NCBI GenBank assembly: GCA_021850555.1
Contig: JAJZLX010000270.1
Span: 1-19,349, forward strand
DNA: 19,349 nucleotides
Direction of reading: 5' to 3'
Origin: Pseudomonadota bacterium
GTDB taxonomy: Bacteria > Pseudomonadota > Gammaproteobacteria > Steroidobacterales > Steroidobacteraceae
The notes beneath the pieces were generated by a model that was given only the letters and a program-made list of their open reading frames with translations, made no database searches and was not told where the DNA came from. A program made the translations under genes and the position numbers. Within the stretch, counting starts at the first letter, position 1. Every line of letters starts with the position of its first letter. Of this stretch, positions 6,491 through 15,162 are shown in pieces.

Positions 6491-8035
6491 ATGAGCGATC
6501 GCAGTTGTCGTCGAGGGCGTGGGGGGGCGGGGATGCGCGCTACGGTGCGGACGGGGTGGATGGCGCTGGCCGCAATCGGCCTCGCAGCGGGCAGGGCGCA
6601 GGCGGCTCACGTTCCGACGCCGAGGTCGGCCGTCACGCAGCACACCTGGGAATCGGGCGGGACCCGGGTCCGATACACGGCATGGGTGCAGGACAACTTC
6701 GTCGATGATTCCCACGGGAAGCCGGGCGCCTCGATCATCACGGTGGCGTATACCCGCGACGGCGTCGCCGACCCTGCTCGACGACCGGTGATCTTCGCCT
6801 TCAACGGCGGTCCGGGGGCCGCGGGCTCGCTGCTTAACTTCAGCGGCATCGGGCCGGTACGTCTGGTCAAGACCCCGGGCAAGGGCCCGGGGGTCCGGCC
6901 GGGCATGCCGAATTCTGGGCGCTTTGAGGTGAACCCCGACAGCATCATCGGTGCCGCCGATCTCGTGTTCATCGACCCGGTGGGCACCGGGTTCAGCCGC
7001 GCCCTCCCCGGTGAGAACCCAAAGCAGTGGTATTCGGACACGACGGACGCCGCCTCTGTGACACAGGCCATCGAGCATTGGCTCACCGTGCATCACCGCT
7101 GGGATTCGCCGCGCTATCTCGTCGGCGAGAGCTACGGCACGGAGCGAGCCGGGCTGATGCTGGCGAAGGACAAGCGCCTGCGGTTTAACGGGGTGATTCT
7201 GATCGGGCTCGCGGTGCCGGCGCCGGGACAGCTCATTCCCTATGTCACCTCGCTCCCGACGATGGCGGCAGGAGCCTGGTATCACCACAAGATCGCCCGC
7301 GACGGCCGTACCGTCGGGCAGGTGTTCGCCGAAGCCGAGCGGTTTGCCCGCACGGAGTATCTCGAGGCTCTGTTTCGCGGCAGCGAACTTCCTGGCGTGC
7401 AGCGTATCCGGGTCGCACGGCGCATGGCGTCCTTCATCGGGTTGCCGGCGCACCTGATCGAGGCGAAGGACCTGCGCATCGACAAGGACACCTGGATGTT
7501 CAATTTGCTGAAACGCCGGCATCTGCGCACGGGACTGCTCGATGTCCGCGTCACGGCCCGCCTCGTGCCCAATGAGCAGGGCGCCATCGATGACCCGGCG
7601 CTCGGCGCGCTGCCGAAGAAGCTCCTCGGCGCGAAGCATCTCACCGCCGCGAGCCTCGGGATTCTCAAGAATCGCCTGATCGGCGCGTACATCAAGCGAG
7701 TGCTCCATTTCCCGACCGATCAGCAGTACTACAGCATCAATTTCATCGCCAACTCGAAGTGGACGTACATTCCAGGCTTCGACACTGTGGCGGCGGTGAG
7801 CGCCGCCATGAAGGCGCAGCCGCGGTTGCGACTGATGTGGGTGCAGGGGATGTACGACTTGACATGCCCCGCGTTTCTCGCGCGCTATACCATCGATCAG
7901 CATGGGATTCCCGCGAATCGTCTGATGGCGCTCGAGCTGCCGGGCCCGCACAGCGTGTACACCTCGCGTCACACGCTGCCCGTCTTCGCGGCAGCACTGC
8001 GCAGGTTCATCGCCGTCGGCCGTCACGCGCCGTGA
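6491..8035 (+). CDS. S10 family serine carboxypeptidase, no. 1 of 5
   Basis: A 514-residue exported enzyme of MEROPS family S10, which removes C-terminal residues from peptides. Seen: oxyanion motif NGGPG (FAFNGGPGAAGS), VGTGFS, nucleophile Ser214 in GESYG, Asp456 in MYDLTCP and His487 in GPHSVYT. The Asn of NGGPG and the Glu before the Ser, which in known S10 enzymes bind the substrate's free C-terminus, are kept, which favours true carboxypeptidase action. An N-terminal hydrophobic stretch (WMALAAIGLAAG, then RAQA-AH) is a Sec-type signal peptide. ATG 6491 has GGGAGG upstream; ATG 6533, giving MRATVRTG, is a plausible shorter start. The His context GPH departs from the GGH of its paralogues. 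The last codons overlap the GTG start of the CapA-like gene (GTGA). Confidence 0.92.
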   Translation: MSDRSCRRGRGGAGMRATVRTGWMALAAIGLAAGRAQAAHVPTPRSAVTQHTWESGGTRVRYTAWVQDNFVDDSHGKPGASIITVAYTRDGVADPARRPVIFAFNGGPGAAGSLLNFSGIGPVRLVKTPGKGPGVRPGMPNSGRFEVNPDSIIGAADLVFIDPVGTGFSRALPGENPKQWYSDTTDAASVTQAIEHWLTVHHRWDSPRYLVGESYGTERAGLMLAKDKRLRFNGVILIGLAVPAPGQLIPYVTSLPTMAAGAWYHHKIARDGRTVGQVFAEAERFARTEYLEALFRGSELPGVQRIRVARRMASFIGLPAHLIEAKDLRIDKDTWMFNLLKRRHLRTGLLDVRVTARLVPNEQGAIDDPALGALPKKLLGAKHLTAASLGILKNRLIGAYIKRVLHFPTDQQYYSINFIANSKWTYIPGFDTVAAVSAAMKAQPRLRLMWVQGMYDLTCPAFLARYTIDQHGIPANRLMALELPGPHSVYTSRHTLPVFAAALRRFIAVGRHAP

Positions 8036-9429
8036 CCTCGCGAGTCCTCACGTTCCACCGCGCCGCGACGGGACTGCTCGCGTTGTGGCTCGCTGCGGGC
8101 GCCGCGGCGGCTTGTGCCGCGCCGCATGTCGAGAACGGCTTCACCTTCGCGGCCGGCGGAGATCTGATCGGACCCAATCAGGCCGTCGACGTCGACGCCG
8201 ATCCACACCTTCTGGCCGTGGCGAAGCATTTTCGGGATGCCGACCTCGGCTTCGCCAACATGGAAGGGTCCTTGTTCGATCTGCGGGCCTTCAAGGGATG
8301 GCAGGCCGATGAGACCGGCGGCGGCTATCCGCTCGGTCCCGCCGTGGTGGCGAAAGACCTGAGGACGATCGGCATCACGGTGGTGTCGAAGGCCAACAAC
8401 CACGCGACCGACTGGGGCACCGAGGGGCTCGTGGCCACGCTCGCATCGCTGCGCGCGGCGGGAATCGCCGAAGCCGGGGCAGGCATGACCCTCGCGGAGG
8501 CCCGTGCGCCGGTCTACATCAAGACGCGGGACGGCATCGCGGCGCTGGTGGATACCGCCTCGACGTTCACGCCCATGTCGGTTGCGTGTGCGCCGCCCAA
8601 CCCGCGCTATGGTCCTTATGCAAAAGGGTGCCCGGGCATCAGCGTGATCCACGTGCGCGAGGTGCATCTTTTGCCCTATGCGCGTTTCGATGCGCTGCGG
8701 CGGCTCCTCGGTGGACTCAGGGTGATCTCGCCGCAGCAGTCCTGGTCGGGAGAGTTCCCCAGGCGCCGAGCGGGGCAGGATGCGCGCGACCTGGTGGTGG
8801 GGGACACCGTGTTTCGTGGAGCGCCCGCGAGCGGTCTGACCTGGGAGATGAAACGCAGCGATGTGAGGGCGGTGATCCGCAGCATCCGGCAGGCGCGGCG
8901 GCATGCCAACTTTGTGCTCTTCTCGATCCACGCGCACCAGATCACGCCGTACCGCAGCCCCTCCGAAGGCAATGACAATGATACGGCACGCCCCGCTAGC
9001 TTCGAGCGCGTGCTCTTTCACGCCGCCATCGATGCCGGCGCGGATGCCGTTGTTCGCAATGGGCCGCACGTGCTCGGGGGCATCGAGATCTACAAGGGCA
9101 GGCCGATCTTCTACAGTCTCGGCAGCTTTTTCTTTCAGTTCGGCGGCGCCCGCAGCTATCAGGTTCCCGGCGGCGCGCTGATCCGCTTCTCCGATGCGTG
9201 GTTCCAGACCGTCGTGCCGGTGACCACGTACGAGCACGGCAAGATGAGCGAGATCCGACTGTATCCGATCGCGCTCCAGTCGAACCATGGCCCGACCGAT
9301 GGGCGTCCCTATCCGGCCGATCCAGCCGAGGCTCGAGCGATCCTCGAGCGCCTCCAGGCGCTCTCGGCGCCGTACGGGACGCGGATCAGGATCGTGGACG
9401 GCGTCGGTATCATCCGCGGACCGGGCTGA
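8032..9429 (+). CDS. CapA-like (poly-gamma-glutamate capsule family) metallophosphatase-fold protein
   Basis: A 465-residue exported protein of the PGA_cap/CapA family, related to metallophosphatases and named after poly-gamma-glutamate capsule synthesis in Bacillus; many members have no proven activity. After a signal peptide (residues 1 to about 30, LLALWLAAGAAAAC), it shows AAGGDLI (Asp44), FANMEGS (residues 75-80), SKANNHATDWGTEG (His124), AAGIAEAGAG, FSIHAH, DAGADAV, NGPHVLGG and FYSLGSFFF, all family hallmarks in order. Where GHxPHV is common, this protein reads RNGPHV, losing one His of the presumed metal site. GTG at 8032 was chosen because GTGA overlaps the S10 stop and gives a clean signal peptide. 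A 59-base gap precedes the next S10 gene. Its place among peptidases suggests a role on gamma-linked or unusual peptides in the periplasm, which is speculation. Confidence 0.85.
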   Translation: MTSRVLTFHRAATGLLALWLAAGAAAACAAPHVENGFTFAAGGDLIGPNQAVDVDADPHLLAVAKHFRDADLGFANMEGSLFDLRAFKGWQADETGGGYPLGPAVVAKDLRTIGITVVSKANNHATDWGTEGLVATLASLRAAGIAEAGAGMTLAEARAPVYIKTRDGIAALVDTASTFTPMSVACAPPNPRYGPYAKGCPGISVIHVREVHLLPYARFDALRRLLGGLRVISPQQSWSGEFPRRRAGQDARDLVVGDTVFRGAPASGLTWEMKRSDVRAVIRSIRQARRHANFVLFSIHAHQITPYRSPSEGNDNDTARPASFERVLFHAAIDAGADAVVRNGPHVLGGIEIYKGRPIFYSLGSFFFQFGGARSYQVPGGALIRFSDAWFQTVVPVTTYEHGKMSEIRLYPIALQSNHGPTDGRPYPADPAEARAILERLQALSAPYGTRIRIVDGVGIIRGPG

Positions 9430-9488
9430 TTCGCCTCCGGCGTGGGCGGCGGCGGATCGCATCGGGACGTGGCGGGAGAGAAGGTGAA

Positions 9489-11006
9489 ATGAGACTGGAA
9501 TTGACCCGAGTCGCACGGTCCTCGGCGCGGCACCTGCTCCCCGTCGCCCTGTGGCTCGCCGGCACCCTGACGGCCTACGCAGTGCCGCCGAATCCGCCCG
9601 CGCGCGTGCCGCGCTTTCCTCCGGGCGTCACGGTCCCCCAGACAGTGCGGATCGGCGGCAAGATACTGCACTACGAGGCGCATGCCGGATGGCTGACGCT
9701 CGTCGATCACACCGGCCGCGTGATCGCCAAGATGAGCTATGTCAGCTACCTGCTGGACGGCCGCTCGAGCGCCCACCGGCCGGTCACCTTCGCCCTGAAC
9801 GGCGGTCCGGGCTCCGCCTCGGCGGGGCTCGACCTCGGCATCGGCCCGAAAACCATCACCATGGGGGTGCAGGGCACCGGCCCGTCCTCACCGCTCGATT
9901 GGCACGGCAACGCGGCTACCTGGCTGCCCTTCACCGATCTGGTGTTTCTCGATCCGGTCGGCACCGGGTACAGCCGCTCGTTGCTGTCGCCGAAGCAGAC
10001 GGTCGCGCACTTCTATGGCACGGAACAGGACGTCAATTATCTCTCCCGCGTCATCTTCGACTGGCTGAAGTCGCACAAACGGATGGATTCGCCGAAGTAC
10101 CTCGTCGGCGAGAGCTACGGCCGGTTTCGGGCGCCGCTCATGGTCGAGAACCTCGCGTTCCGCGGCGTCGGCATTTCCGGTCTCGTTCTGATTTCCCCCT
10201 ACCTCGACATGAGCGTCTTGACGCCGACCGGGGTGCATATCGAGACCCTCTCGCCGATGTCCTATGTGATAGACCTGCCATCGATGGCCGCAGCGCGGTA
10301 CGAGCGCGAAGGCAAGACACTCACGCCGCAACTCATGCGTGGCGTGGAACGGTACGCCATCGGGCCCTATATCACCGCACTGCTGCAAGGGACGTCGAAC
10401 CCCGCCGGTTTCGCGCACATGGTGAAGCGCGTCGCGCACTACACGGGAGTACCGGAAACAACCGTTCGCAAGCTCGGCGGCCGTCTGTCGCAGAGCGTCT
10501 TTCTCCGTGATGTCTTTCGCAGCCAGGGGAGGATCGGCAGCCGGTACGACATCGACTGGACCTCGCCGGACCCGTACCCATGGTCGGACAGGCCGAGGGG
10601 CGAAGACATGGTCATCTCGCAGCTTTCCATGGAAGGCGCGGCGATGACCGACTTCCTGAGCCGTATCCTCGGCTGGACGCCGCCCGAGCAGTATTGGAAC
10701 TACAACCCCGAAGTCTCGGCGCATTGGCGGTATGGACCGCGCCTGCCCGCGACCGAATCGTACGGGGACATCGGTCGCTCGCTCGCGCTCGATCCACATC
10801 TTCAGGTCATGATTGCGAACGGATACACGGATCTCTCGTGCCCGTTCATGATGTCGCGTCTCGCGGCGGATCAGATTCCACCGGCCGTGAAAGGCGACCG
10901 CCTCAAGCTCGAGATCTATCCCGGGGGACACGAGTTCTACAGCCGGCCGAAGAGCGCGCTGGCGTTCATGCATGACGTGGAGGCGCTCTATAATGCCCGC
11001 TCGTGA
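9489..11006 (+). CDS. S10 family serine carboxypeptidase, no. 2 of 5
   Basis: A 505-residue exported S10 peptidase. Signal peptide: HLLPVALWLAGTLTAYA, likely cut after AYA. Motifs: FALNGGPGSASAGLDLGIGP, DPVGTGYSRSL, nucleophile Ser209 in VGESYGR, Asp448 in GYTDLSCP and His481 in PGGHEFYSRP. This is the most canonical of the five. ATG at 9489 has GAGAGAAGG a few bases upstream. It resembles no. 1 in the DPVGTG loop and the Asp region (DLTCP/DLSCP), so the two may be the closest pair. The next S10 gene starts inside its 3' end (14-base overlap), which suggests coupled translation. Likely role: periplasmic trimming of peptides imported by the receptor. Confidence 0.93.
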   Translation: MRLELTRVARSSARHLLPVALWLAGTLTAYAVPPNPPARVPRFPPGVTVPQTVRIGGKILHYEAHAGWLTLVDHTGRVIAKMSYVSYLLDGRSSAHRPVTFALNGGPGSASAGLDLGIGPKTITMGVQGTGPSSPLDWHGNAATWLPFTDLVFLDPVGTGYSRSLLSPKQTVAHFYGTEQDVNYLSRVIFDWLKSHKRMDSPKYLVGESYGRFRAPLMVENLAFRGVGISGLVLISPYLDMSVLTPTGVHIETLSPMSYVIDLPSMAAARYEREGKTLTPQLMRGVERYAIGPYITALLQGTSNPAGFAHMVKRVAHYTGVPETTVRKLGGRLSQSVFLRDVFRSQGRIGSRYDIDWTSPDPYPWSDRPRGEDMVISQLSMEGAAMTDFLSRILGWTPPEQYWNYNPEVSAHWRYGPRLPATESYGDIGRSLALDPHLQVMIANGYTDLSCPFMMSRLAADQIPPAVKGDRLKLEIYPGGHEFYSRPKSALAFMHDVEALYNARS

Positions 11007-12513
11007 GAGGAGGTCGACGCTGCCGACGGCACGGCGTGCACTTTGCGTGCTGGCGGCGACCGCGCAGCTCTGTGGTGTCGCGGTAGCGTCCGCCGGACCC
11101 GCGGGTCGCGCACCGGTCATTACGCATCATCGCGCGCTCATCGGTGGCAAGGAGGTGACGTACACCGCCGAAGCGGGCCGCATCGCCATCCGCGATGTCG
11201 AGACGGGCAACCCGCGCGGCTACATTTTCTACACGGCGTACCGGTTGCGGTCAGGCGGAACCCGCCGGCGCCCGGTCATGTTTCTCTGGAACGGCGGGCC
11301 GGGCGCGCCCTCGACCTGGGTAAACTTCGACCTCGCCGGACCGAAGCTCCTCGAGGGCACGCGCCTCGTCGACAATCCGAACACCTGGCTCGCCAAGGCG
11401 GACCTCGTCATGGTGGACCCGATCGGCACCGGTTTCAGCCGTCCCGCCCGGCGGAAATATCTGAAGGAATTCGCCGGCACGCTCGGGGATGTCGCCTCGG
11501 TCGCGGAATTCGTGCGTTGCTGGCTGATTCTGCACGATGACGTCGGCGCGCCGGTGTTCCTCGTCGGCGAGAGCTGGGGTGCCGGTCGCACCGCGCATGT
11601 GGCGTATGCGCTCGAGAAGCGCGGAATCCGGGTCAACGGTCTGGTGCTCATCTCCGGCGGCTTCGGACTCGCCAAGCACTACGGCTCCCGGACCCTGCGT
11701 AAGGCGCTCGACGTCGTGGACATGGCGAGCACGGCGCTTTACTGGCATCGAAGCGATCCGGCGCTTGGTGACAACGTGGCCGCTCTGCGCCGCCGGGCCG
11801 AGAACTGGGTGCGGCAGACCTACGCGCCCGCGCTCGCGCACCTCGGGACGCTGAGCGCCGCCGAGCGCAACCGCATCATCGATCAGCTTGCGCGCTTCAC
11901 CGGGATCGCACCGAAGCTGATCGACCGGTATACGCTCGTCATCACGCCGCATCAGTTCCGCACCGAGCTGCTTCGCAGCGAGGGCAAGGTGCTCTACCTG
12001 CTCGATGGACGGCGGACGAGTCCGCCGAGCCGCGCCGGGTATTCGACGATCATTGATTACCTGCGCGAGGGGCTCGGCTATCGCAGCGATCTGCCGTACC
12101 TCGGGCTCCAAAGGATGACACAGGGCTTCGCGCCCAACGGGGTCTATCCGAAGAGCGTGGGCGAGATCTGGAATTACGCCACGGGCCCCGTCACGCCCGC
12201 CGAAACGCGGGCGGCCATCCAGGCCGCCGTCGATTCCGGCTCAGGGCCGCCGCAGCTCGGCCCGCCACTGCCGGGCACGGGCGCGGCGATCGCGCTCAAC
12301 CCTCGCATGAAGGTTCTGGTCGCCGTCGGCATGTACGACCCCTACGACCAGTGCGCCCGCGGGCAGGCGACGGAGGCGGCGCTGCCGCCCCGGCTGCGCC
12401 GGGTGATCACATTCAGGTGTTATGCCGGAGGCCATGAGATGTACCTTGGAAACCCGACGATCCGTGCCGAGCTGACACACGACGTGTTCTCGCTTCTTGA
12501 GCGGGCTCGTTGA
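10993..12513 (+). CDS. S10 family serine carboxypeptidase, no. 3 of 5 (GESWG variant)
   Basis: A 506-residue exported S10 peptidase. The signal peptide is basic then hydrophobic (ARRALCVLAATAQLCGVAVASA). Motifs: FLWNGGPGAPSTWVNF, DPIGTGFSRPA, nucleophile Ser194 in VGESWGAGR, Asp449 in MYDPYDQC and His481 in AGGHEMYLGNP. The residue after the catalytic Ser is Trp instead of the usual Tyr of GESYG, in the substrate-facing elbow, which suggests a different side-chain preference. ATG at 10993 was preferred over 10972 because GGAGG sits about nine bases upstream and it gives a normal signal peptide. It overlaps the preceding S10 gene by 14 bases. The region after the lid (around residues 340-430) contains inserts rich in Gly and Pro that are not found in its neighbours. 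Confidence 0.92.
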   Translation: MPARERRSTLPTARRALCVLAATAQLCGVAVASAGPAGRAPVITHHRALIGGKEVTYTAEAGRIAIRDVETGNPRGYIFYTAYRLRSGGTRRRPVMFLWNGGPGAPSTWVNFDLAGPKLLEGTRLVDNPNTWLAKADLVMVDPIGTGFSRPARRKYLKEFAGTLGDVASVAEFVRCWLILHDDVGAPVFLVGESWGAGRTAHVAYALEKRGIRVNGLVLISGGFGLAKHYGSRTLRKALDVVDMASTALYWHRSDPALGDNVAALRRRAENWVRQTYAPALAHLGTLSAAERNRIIDQLARFTGIAPKLIDRYTLVITPHQFRTELLRSEGKVLYLLDGRRTSPPSRAGYSTIIDYLREGLGYRSDLPYLGLQRMTQGFAPNGVYPKSVGEIWNYATGPVTPAETRAAIQAAVDSGSGPPQLGPPLPGTGAAIALNPRMKVLVAVGMYDPYDQCARGQATEAALPPRLRRVITFRCYAGGHEMYLGNPTIRAELTHDVFSLLERAR

Positions 12514-12527
12514 GACCGGTGGCCGCC

Positions 12528-14015
12528 ATGACAGTACGCAGATCACTCCACGTCGCTGTAACCCTGCTCGCTGCGGGTGCGATGGCGCCGGCCGGCGCAT
12601 CGACGGTCGCGGAGCTGTTCCCGCCGCCGCCGCTCGCGCCGCTCGTCATGACCGGTGTCACGGGTCCGCATGTGTTCACGACCGAGCACAGCGGCGTCTT
12701 CGAGGGACACCGCCTGCGCTACACGGCTGTCGTGGCCGAGACCATCATCGAGGATCCGGGTAAGATTCCGGCCGCGCACCTCTATAGCGTGAGCTACATC
12801 GCGCGTGGCGTGAAGAATCCGGCGACGCGACCGGTCATGTTCATCTTCAACGGCGGTCCGGGCGCGGCCTCGGTGTTCCTGCACCTTTGCTCACTCGGAC
12901 CCAAAGTCCTCGCGGCGTGCAATCCGGCGGGCGAGGCGAATCCCGCCACGCCGCTCATCGACAACCCCGAGAGCCCGCTCGGTGTGGCGGACCTCGTGTT
13001 CATCGATCCCACCGACACCGGCTGGAGCCACACCCTCCCGGGCGTCTCCCCCGCCCAGTTCCATTCGGTCGACGGGGATTCCGACGAGGTGACCGCCCTC
13101 ATCGTCTGGTGGCTGCGCACGCACCATCGGTTGGACTCCCCGGTCTATGTCTACGGCGAAAGCTACGGCAGCATGCGGGCCGTCGCCGTGTCGCGCGATC
13201 TCGCCCGCAGCACACCGAAGGTGGCCGTCAGCGGGTTGATGCTCGGCGGCTTCGCCATCAGCTTCGGTCGCGGCAACGGCACGCCCAATCCGGTTTGGGA
13301 GGCGTTACGTCTGCCGACCGCGGCCTCGATGGCGTGGTACTACGGGAAGATCGACAACAAGCACCAGACGTGGGCTCAGGCCGTCGAGAAAGCGACCGTC
13401 TTCGCCCGCACGCAATACGTCGGGGCGTTGATGCAGGGCTACCATCTCAACCCGGCGACGCGTGAGCGGATCATCAAACGTCTGCCGGCGCTGTGCGGCA
13501 TCCCTGCGAGCTACTTCATCTCGCATCACACCATCAAGGTGGGCGCCTTCGCCACCGAGCTGCTGCATGATCGCGGGCTGGTGCTCGACGGCGACAATGG
13601 AATGTGGACCCATCCGGCCGGGGCCAAGCGGCCGAAGCATCCCTACATCGCCTATGCGGTGAACATGGCCCGCTATGCGCGGGATGCGCTCCACGTGCAC
13701 GGGCTCGGGACGTATCACATCCTGACCCCGAACGATACCCAGGTGTTCGAGGCATGGCACTACCGCACATCGGGCGCGGCGTCGCTCGAGGACACGCTCG
13801 CTGAGGAAATGGAAAAAAATTCGCGCCTGCGGCTGCTCGTGCTTCAGGGCCGATACGATAATCAGACCCAGGTCGCCGACACGCGCTACGTGCTCGACCA
13901 GACCGACATTCCCCGCAGCCGGCTCACCATCGCGTACTACAACGGCGGCCACATGCTCGAGCGGACCCCGGGGGCGATGCGCGCGATACGCGCCTTCATC
14001 GAGAACACGCCATGA
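12528..14015 (+). CDS. S10 family serine carboxypeptidase, no. 4 of 5
   Basis: A 495-residue exported S10 peptidase. Signal peptide: RRSLHVAVTLLAAGAMAPAGA. Motifs: FIFNGGPGAASVFLHLCSLGP, DPTDTGWSHTL, nucleophile Ser212 in YGESYGSMR, Asp444 in GRYDNQTQV and His475 in NGGHMLERTP. The loop that reads DPVGTG or DPIGTG in nos. 1-3 is DPTDTG here, replacing a conserved Gly with Asp near the active site. ATG at 12528 follows the previous stop by 14 bases; a GTG at 12519 or a TTG overlapping that stop are alternatives. The ribosome site is weak, fitting translational coupling. It has a Cys pair in the LCSLGP/LAACN region that could form a disulfide in the periplasm. Confidence 0.92.
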   Translation: MTVRRSLHVAVTLLAAGAMAPAGASTVAELFPPPPLAPLVMTGVTGPHVFTTEHSGVFEGHRLRYTAVVAETIIEDPGKIPAAHLYSVSYIARGVKNPATRPVMFIFNGGPGAASVFLHLCSLGPKVLAACNPAGEANPATPLIDNPESPLGVADLVFIDPTDTGWSHTLPGVSPAQFHSVDGDSDEVTALIVWWLRTHHRLDSPVYVYGESYGSMRAVAVSRDLARSTPKVAVSGLMLGGFAISFGRGNGTPNPVWEALRLPTAASMAWYYGKIDNKHQTWAQAVEKATVFARTQYVGALMQGYHLNPATRERIIKRLPALCGIPASYFISHHTIKVGAFATELLHDRGLVLDGDNGMWTHPAGAKRPKHPYIAYAVNMARYARDALHVHGLGTYHILTPNDTQVFEAWHYRTSGAASLEDTLAEEMEKNSRLRLLVLQGRYDNQTQVADTRYVLDQTDIPRSRLTIAYYNGGHMLERTPGAMRAIRAFIENTP

Positions 14016-14025
14016 GGACCCGCCA

Positions 14026-15162
14026 ATGCTCGCCGGCTCTCGCTCGCAGGATCCGTTTCATCCTGGGATCCGGCGCATGACGGGTCTCTCGGCGGCGCGA
14101 CGCTCCTTTCCCTTCGTGGAGCAGGCGCTCTACCTCAATACGGCGACCGCGGGGCTTTCCTGGCAGGGGCTCGGCGAGGCCTCCGCGGCTTTTTACGAAG
14201 CGAAGCGTCGCGGCATCTGCGGTCGCGGCGAGTGGGTCGCGACGGCTGAGCGGACTCGCGCACGTCTCGCGACCCTGTTGGGTGTCAATGAGGGCACCGT
14301 CTCGTTCACGGGCAGCGCGACGGAGGCGCTCAATCTGACCTGTCTCGGGCTGCCGCTGCCGTGCGGCAGCCGAATCGCCATCGCCGCCGACGAGTTCCCC
14401 TCCGTGTGGCAGGCGTGCCTGCCGCTGCGCAAAGCGGGGATTGAAAGCACACCGGTCGAGATCCCGCGGGAATCGGAGCGGACCGCGGCGCTGGTGGAGG
14501 CCGCGGCCCATGCCCAGGCGCTTGCGGTGTCGCATGTGCACTGGCGCACGGGCACCTGCGTCGACCTCGAGCGGCTCGCCGCGGCCTGCGCCCGAAGCGG
14601 CGCATGGCTCATCGTCGATGGGGTGCAAGCCGTCGGCGCCATTCCCGTGCGGGCGGGGCTTGCGGATGCGTACTGCGGCTCATCGTTCAAGTGGCTGCTC
14701 AGCGGGTTCGGCCTGGGGTTCATGACGCTCGGCGAGCGCTTGGCGCGGCAGTGGACCCCGCCCTTTCGCGGTTATGCCAACGAGTGGCCGAGCCGCGATC
14801 CGCAGTACGGTCATCTCGATTACCCCGGTATCTACGCCCTCGGGGCCTCGCTCGAATTCCTGGAATCCCTCGGTTGGCATGATATCTTCCAGCGAGTCGC
14901 GGCGCTCGCCTCTGGCCTCGGCGCGGCGCTGCGTGCGGCGGGCTTCGATGTGCTGACGCCACCCGACTGCACGGCGGGGATCGTTTCGGTGTGCCGGGAC
15001 GATGCAACGGACATCGTGGAGCGGCTCGCCGAGGAGAGCATCTTCGTGGAAGACCGTGACGCGATCGTGCGGGCCGCGCCGCATTTCTACAACACCGAAG
15101 CGGAGATCGCGCGATTCGTGCGCGCCCTTGCCGAACGCTCCCGCCGGCCGTACGGGCGATGA
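14026..15162 (+). CDS. Class V aminotransferase-fold PLP enzyme (isopenicillin-N-epimerase/cysteine-desulfurase-like)
   Basis: A 378-residue fold-type I PLP enzyme with no signal peptide, so cytoplasmic. Seen: N-terminal LYLNTATAGLS, SFTGSATEALNL phosphate-binding region, AADEFPSVW, SHVHWRTGTCVDLERLA, Asp198 in IVDGVQAVGAIPV (pairs with the cofactor nitrogen) and Lys222 in GSSFKWLLSGFG (Schiff-base lysine). The family includes epimerases, desulfurases, lyases and transaminases of amino acids; the exact reaction cannot be read here. No Cys-bearing desulfurase loop is obvious, which argues against a sulfur-mobilising enzyme. ATG 14026 has GAGGA eight bases upstream, from the end of the previous gene; ATG 14077 is possible. 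It probably acts on amino acids, perhaps D- or modified ones, released by the surrounding carboxypeptidases. Confidence 0.88.
   Translation: MLAGSRSQDPFHPGIRRMTGLSAARRSFPFVEQALYLNTATAGLSWQGLGEASAAFYEAKRRGICGRGEWVATAERTRARLATLLGVNEGTVSFTGSATEALNLTCLGLPLPCGSRIAIAADEFPSVWQACLPLRKAGIESTPVEIPRESERTAALVEAAAHAQALAVSHVHWRTGTCVDLERLAAACARSGAWLIVDGVQAVGAIPVRAGLADAYCGSSFKWLLSGFGLGFMTLGERLARQWTPPFRGYANEWPSRDPQYGHLDYPGIYALGASLEFLESLGWHDIFQRVAALASGLGAALRAAGFDVLTPPDCTAGIVSVCRDDATDIVERLAEESIFVEDRDAIVRAAPHFYNTEAEIARFVRALAERSRRPYGR

Noticed and set aside
6020..8026. Very long open frame on the minus strand (668 codons) opposite the TonB receptor end and S10 no. 1
   Set aside because: It is antisense to two well-supported genes, is His/Arg/Gly-rich without any domain motif, and is an expected by-product of GC-rich codon third positions. 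The same applies to the long antisense frames at 8023-9516, 15186-16670, 1923-3035 and 4184-5185.
14026..15162. Cysteine desulfurase (iscS/sufS) function for the PLP enzyme
   Set aside because: The fold matches, but I see no typical catalytic-Cys loop and no Fe-S assembly genes nearby.
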